This document shows positions 62,197 to 64,000 of a DNA stretch of 64,000 nt, in pieces. The notes below the pieces were generated by a model. It was not told the origin of the DNA. It did not search any database and saw only the letters and a list, made by a program, of their open reading frames with translations. The stretch's first letter is position 1. Every line of letters begins with the position of its first letter. The stretch is from positions 1-64,000 of the forward strand of contig NZ_BCPY01000010.1 of NCBI RefSeq assembly GCF_001544195.1. Reading direction: 5' to 3'. A program made the position numbers and the translations under genes. The stretch is from Tetragenococcus solitarius NBRC 100494 (lineage in GTDB: Bacteria; Bacillota; Bacilli; Lactobacillales; Enterococcaceae).

Positions 62197-62715
62197 ATGA
62201 AAAAACCATTACTGATTGTTGACGGTTATAATATGATCGGGTCTTGGCCTGAGCTTGTTCAATTAAAAAACAAGGACCTAATGGAAGATGCTAGGGAGCA
62301 GTTGTTGCAAACTTTGTCCAGCTATGCAAAATACGAAAAATTACCGATCATTGTTGTATTTGATGCACAGTTTGTGCCAGGTATGACACAAAATTATGCT
62401 AAATATCAATTAGAAGTTGTTTTTACTGAAGAAGGGGAAACAGCAGATAGTTATATTGAAAGAATTGCGGGAAAGTTAAATGATATTATGACGCAAGTTT
62501 CAGTAGCTACAAGTGATTTAGCTGAACAGTGGGTTGTTTTTTCACAAGGTGCTTTGCGCATTTCCGCTAGGGAATTATACAAAACAGTTAAAAAAAATCA
62601 GGAGGCTATTAAGCGGCATCAAGAGTCCATAAATTATGCTGATTACCGCCGGAATTCTCCGTGGAATGAAGACCAGCTAAAAGAATTAGAAAAAAAATTA
62701 AAGGAATTAAGTTAA
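62197..62715 (+). CDS. rae1: Ribosome-associated NYN-domain endonuclease Rae1 (YacP)
   Basis: A 172-residue PIN-like protein (LLIVDGYNMIGSWPEL at the N-terminus; ADSYIERIAG and VATSDLAEQ acidic sites). The Bacillus orthologue cuts mRNA in the ribosomal A site. The start at 62197 is the family start (MKKPLLIVDGYN); the ORF overlaps the rlmB end. Downstream is a sigma factor, as in Bacillus, where sigH follows yacP. Confidence 0.9.
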   Translation: MKKPLLIVDGYNMIGSWPELVQLKNKDLMEDAREQLLQTLSSYAKYEKLPIIVVFDAQFVPGMTQNYAKYQLEVVFTEEGETADSYIERIAGKLNDIMTQVSVATSDLAEQWVVFSQGALRISARELYKTVKKNQEAIKRHQESINYADYRRNSPWNEDQLKELEKKLKELS

Positions 62716-62783
62716 ATATTTGCTGAGAGCCTTGTAAAAAGTTGCGCCGGTAAATGAGAGACGTCGACTTTTTCCGATGATAC

Positions 62784-62820
62784 GCTCTTTTCATTGATAA
62801 TAATGAAAGGAGCTTTTTTT
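62784..62820 (+). promoter_or_regulatory. Terminator-like hairpin that contains the ribosome site of the sigma gene
   Basis: GCTCTTTTCATT (62784-62795) pairs with AATGAAAGGAGC (62802-62813), and seven T follow at 62814-62820. The 3' arm contains AAGGAG, the ribosome site of the ATG at 62822. The fold could both stop transcription and hide the start. Confidence 0.75.
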
Positions 62821-62821
62821 G

Positions 62822-63385
62822 ATGAATGAGACTTTGATTACACAGGCAAGACAAGGAGACGAAGAGGCATTACTTGAACTATTTCGCCGTTACCGACCGA
62901 TAGTCCATTCGGTAAGAGCAAGATTTTTTCTACAAGATTTTGATGAGCAAGATTGGTTCCAGGAAGGTTTGATTACCTTTAATCATTGTTTACATGAATA
63001 TAAAGGAGATAAGGAAACAACACTAGGTGGTTTTTTCAAGCGTTCCTTTGAAAATGCGATTGTAAGTTTAGTACGTAAAAATTGCGCATCTAAAAGAAAA
63101 AGCGTGGAAGGCCTAGTTTCATATAATCAAATGTTTTTTTCAGATGGAGTCAAAGAATGTATCGACCGTCGTTCTTATACAGATGATCCTTTAGAACAAG
63201 TAATTGTCCAAGAAACATTAGAAGAAAGCGAAACATTGCTATCTGAATTAGAAAAAGAAGCTTTCTGTGGTTTTTTTTACGGAGAGATAACAGCCCCTTC
63301 CTCGCAAAAGTCAGAGGTATTACGCAGCGCTTATGATCGATCAAAAAGAAAGATTACTCAGCAGTTAATTTTATGTAAAAGATAA
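62822..63385 (+). CDS. RNA polymerase sigma-70-family factor in the SigH position
   Basis: A 187-residue sigma factor. Region 2 is good (ARQGDEEALLELFRRYRPIV, QDFDEQDWFQEGLITF). Region 4 is short: after LSELEKEAF the helix-turn-helix stretch has only about 27 residues against about 32 in SigH, so it may be atypical or weak. It sits after rae1, where Bacillus has sigH; in streptococci and lactobacilli the analogous factor is ComX/SigX, which drives competence genes. Which genes it controls here is unknown. It is preceded by the hairpin described at 62784. Confidence 0.8.
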   Translation: MNETLITQARQGDEEALLELFRRYRPIVHSVRARFFLQDFDEQDWFQEGLITFNHCLHEYKGDKETTLGGFFKRSFENAIVSLVRKNCASKRKSVEGLVSYNQMFFSDGVKECIDRRSYTDDPLEQVIVQETLEESETLLSELEKEAFCGFFYGEITAPSSQKSEVLRSAYDRSKRKITQQLILCKR

Positions 63386-63403
63386 TTTTTTAATAAAAAG
63401 CTA

Positions 63404-63461
63404 TTGTCAAATTTTCAACTTTTATGGTATACTTTAAAATTCGTTTGTTTTGTGGTATAAT
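63404..63461 (+). promoter_or_regulatory. Tandem promoters of veg
   Basis: P1: TTGTCA (63404-63409), 18 bases, TATACT (63428-63433) with TGG before it. P2: TTTAAA (63433-63438), 17 bases, TATAAT (63456-63461), also with TGG. Both are extended -10 promoters; the veg promoter of Bacillus is also exceptionally strong. Confidence 0.65.
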
Positions 63462-63480
63462 ATTGTCTGAGGTGAATGTG

Positions 63481-63723
63481 ATGCCAACGACTCTAGCAAC
63501 GATTAAAAAAGCACTGGAAGGCCGCATTGGCAGTAAAATTATGCTGGTCGCTCAGACGGGAAGAAAACGTCAAACACAACGCCGCGGCGTTTTGACAGAA
63601 ACTTATCCAGCCGTTTTTGTCGTAGATTTAGATCCAGAAGAAAATTCATTTGAAAGAGTTTCTTATAGCTATTCAGATGTATTAACAAAAGCAGTAGAAA
63701 TTGAGTTTCTTGATGCAGTCTAA
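63481..63723 (+). CDS. veg: Veg protein
   Basis: Small basic protein of 80 residues, begins MPTTLATIKKALEGRIGSKI and contains GRKRQTQRRGVLTETYPAVF. Bacillus Veg stimulates biofilm-matrix genes by inhibiting SinR; whether that applies in a non-Bacillus host is unclear. The ATG at 63481 follows GAGGTG; the upstream extension lacks a ribosome site. Confidence 0.93.
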   Translation: MPTTLATIKKALEGRIGSKIMLVAQTGRKRQTQRRGVLTETYPAVFVVDLDPEENSFERVSYSYSDVLTKAVEIEFLDAV

Positions 63724-63764
63724 TGTAAACAGTGAAATTTGTTTTACTTAAAAATAGACTTTCT

Positions 63765-63808
63765 AATAGGAAAAGGTAGCGTTATTTGCTATCTTTTCCT
63801 ATTTTTAT
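63765..63808. terminator. Bidirectional terminator between veg and mscL
   Basis: AATAGGAAAAGGTAGC/GCTATCTTTTCCTATT with T-rich ends; it adjoins the mscL stop codon. Confidence 0.85.
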
Positions 63809-64000
63809 TTATTCCTCGGTCGTTTTGTTATCTGTTTTTTCATCAGTATTTTCGGTATCTTGTGTTTGATCGTTTTCGTTTGATTCAACAGGTAAGCCTT
63901 GCTCTTGACGTAATAAGTCACGTATCTCTGCTAAGTAATCTTCTGCAGCCGGAGCGGCTTCTTCTTCCTGGGTGAGTTTTGCCTTATTAGCTGCTTTAAC
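63809..64000 (-). CDS. mscL: Large-conductance mechanosensitive channel MscL, C-terminal part (runs off the window)
   Basis: The last 63 codons are read on the minus strand from 64000 to a TAA at 63811-63809. The frame gives KAANKAKLTQEEEAA, then EDYLAEIRDLLRQEQ, the conserved C-terminal cytoplasmic helix bundle of MscL (VKxxNK...EDYLKEIRDLL). An acidic, Asn/Thr-rich extension of about 30 residues follows (ending KTTEE), longer than usual. The membrane part lies beyond the window. MscL opens under hypo-osmotic shock. Confidence 0.85.
   Translation of the reverse strand, partial: VKAANKAKLTQEEEAAPAAEDYLAEIRDLLRQEQGLPVESNENDQTQDTENTDEKTDNKTTEE

Overview
This 64 kb window is the replication-origin region of a low-GC Firmicute of the order Lactobacillales. 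Gene content and order point to the family Enterococcaceae (Enterococcus, Tetragenococcus or Melissococcus). The evidence is the bipartite oriC around dnaA, the rpmH-rnpA-yidC-jag-mnmE-mnmG arm on the left, dnaN-yaaA-recF-gyrB-gyrA-rpsF-ssb-rpsR-gdpP-rplI-dnaB on the right, a CroRS-type two-component system next to serS and guaB, T-box leaders, parS sites, and absence of sporulation genes. The species cannot be fixed from the sequence alone. Transcription mostly diverges from about 27-29 kb, as expected when genes run co-directionally with replication.

Layout. 0-10 kb: croR-croS, T-box-controlled serS, guaB, a DUF1129 membrane protein, ychF, a DUF951 protein, parB-parA and rsmG. 10-20.5 kb is the most variable part: a GT8 glycosyltransferase, a parS site, aminopeptidase C, a 194-bp palindromic repeat, a secreted low-complexity/membrane protein pair, an MFS transporter broken by one missing base opposite an Rgg-like regulator, lactate oxidase opposite a LysR regulator, a phosphoribosyltransferase and a PgpA-like phosphatase. 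20.7-30 kb: tRNA modification (mnmG, mnmE), jag, yidC, rnpA, rpmH, oriC, dnaA, dnaN. 30-44.6 kb: yaaA, recF, both gyrase subunits, the S6-SSB-S18 operon, a gdpP lacking its membrane/PAS part, rplI, dnaB, class III fructose bisphosphatase, purA. 44.6-54.5 kb: degV, an ABC-F protein, a pentapeptide-repeat protein, a second parS, proBA, a class III aminotransferase/racemase with a YkvI-like transporter, and an aldo/keto reductase. 54.6-64 kb: dut, radA, yacL, gltX, T-box-controlled cysS, mrnC, rlmB (with a third parS inside), rae1, a SigH-position sigma factor, veg, and the 3' end of mscL running off the window.

The genes fit together as origin housekeeping: initiation (dnaA, dnaN, dnaB, oriC), segregation (parA, parB, three parS), topology (gyrA, gyrB), translation (serS, gltX, cysS, ribosomal proteins, RNA modification enzymes) and nucleotide metabolism (guaB, purA, dut). 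I did not find a convincing undescribed multi-gene system. The points most worth a second look are the N-terminally truncated but apparently active GdpP, a missing Walker-A lysine in the second ATPase domain of the ABC-F protein, terminator-like hairpins placed before mnmE and over the ribosome binding site of the sigma-factor gene, a five-residue tandem duplication in GyrB, the frameshifted MFS gene facing an Rgg-like regulator, and the aminotransferase/YkvI pair behind a palindromic operator.
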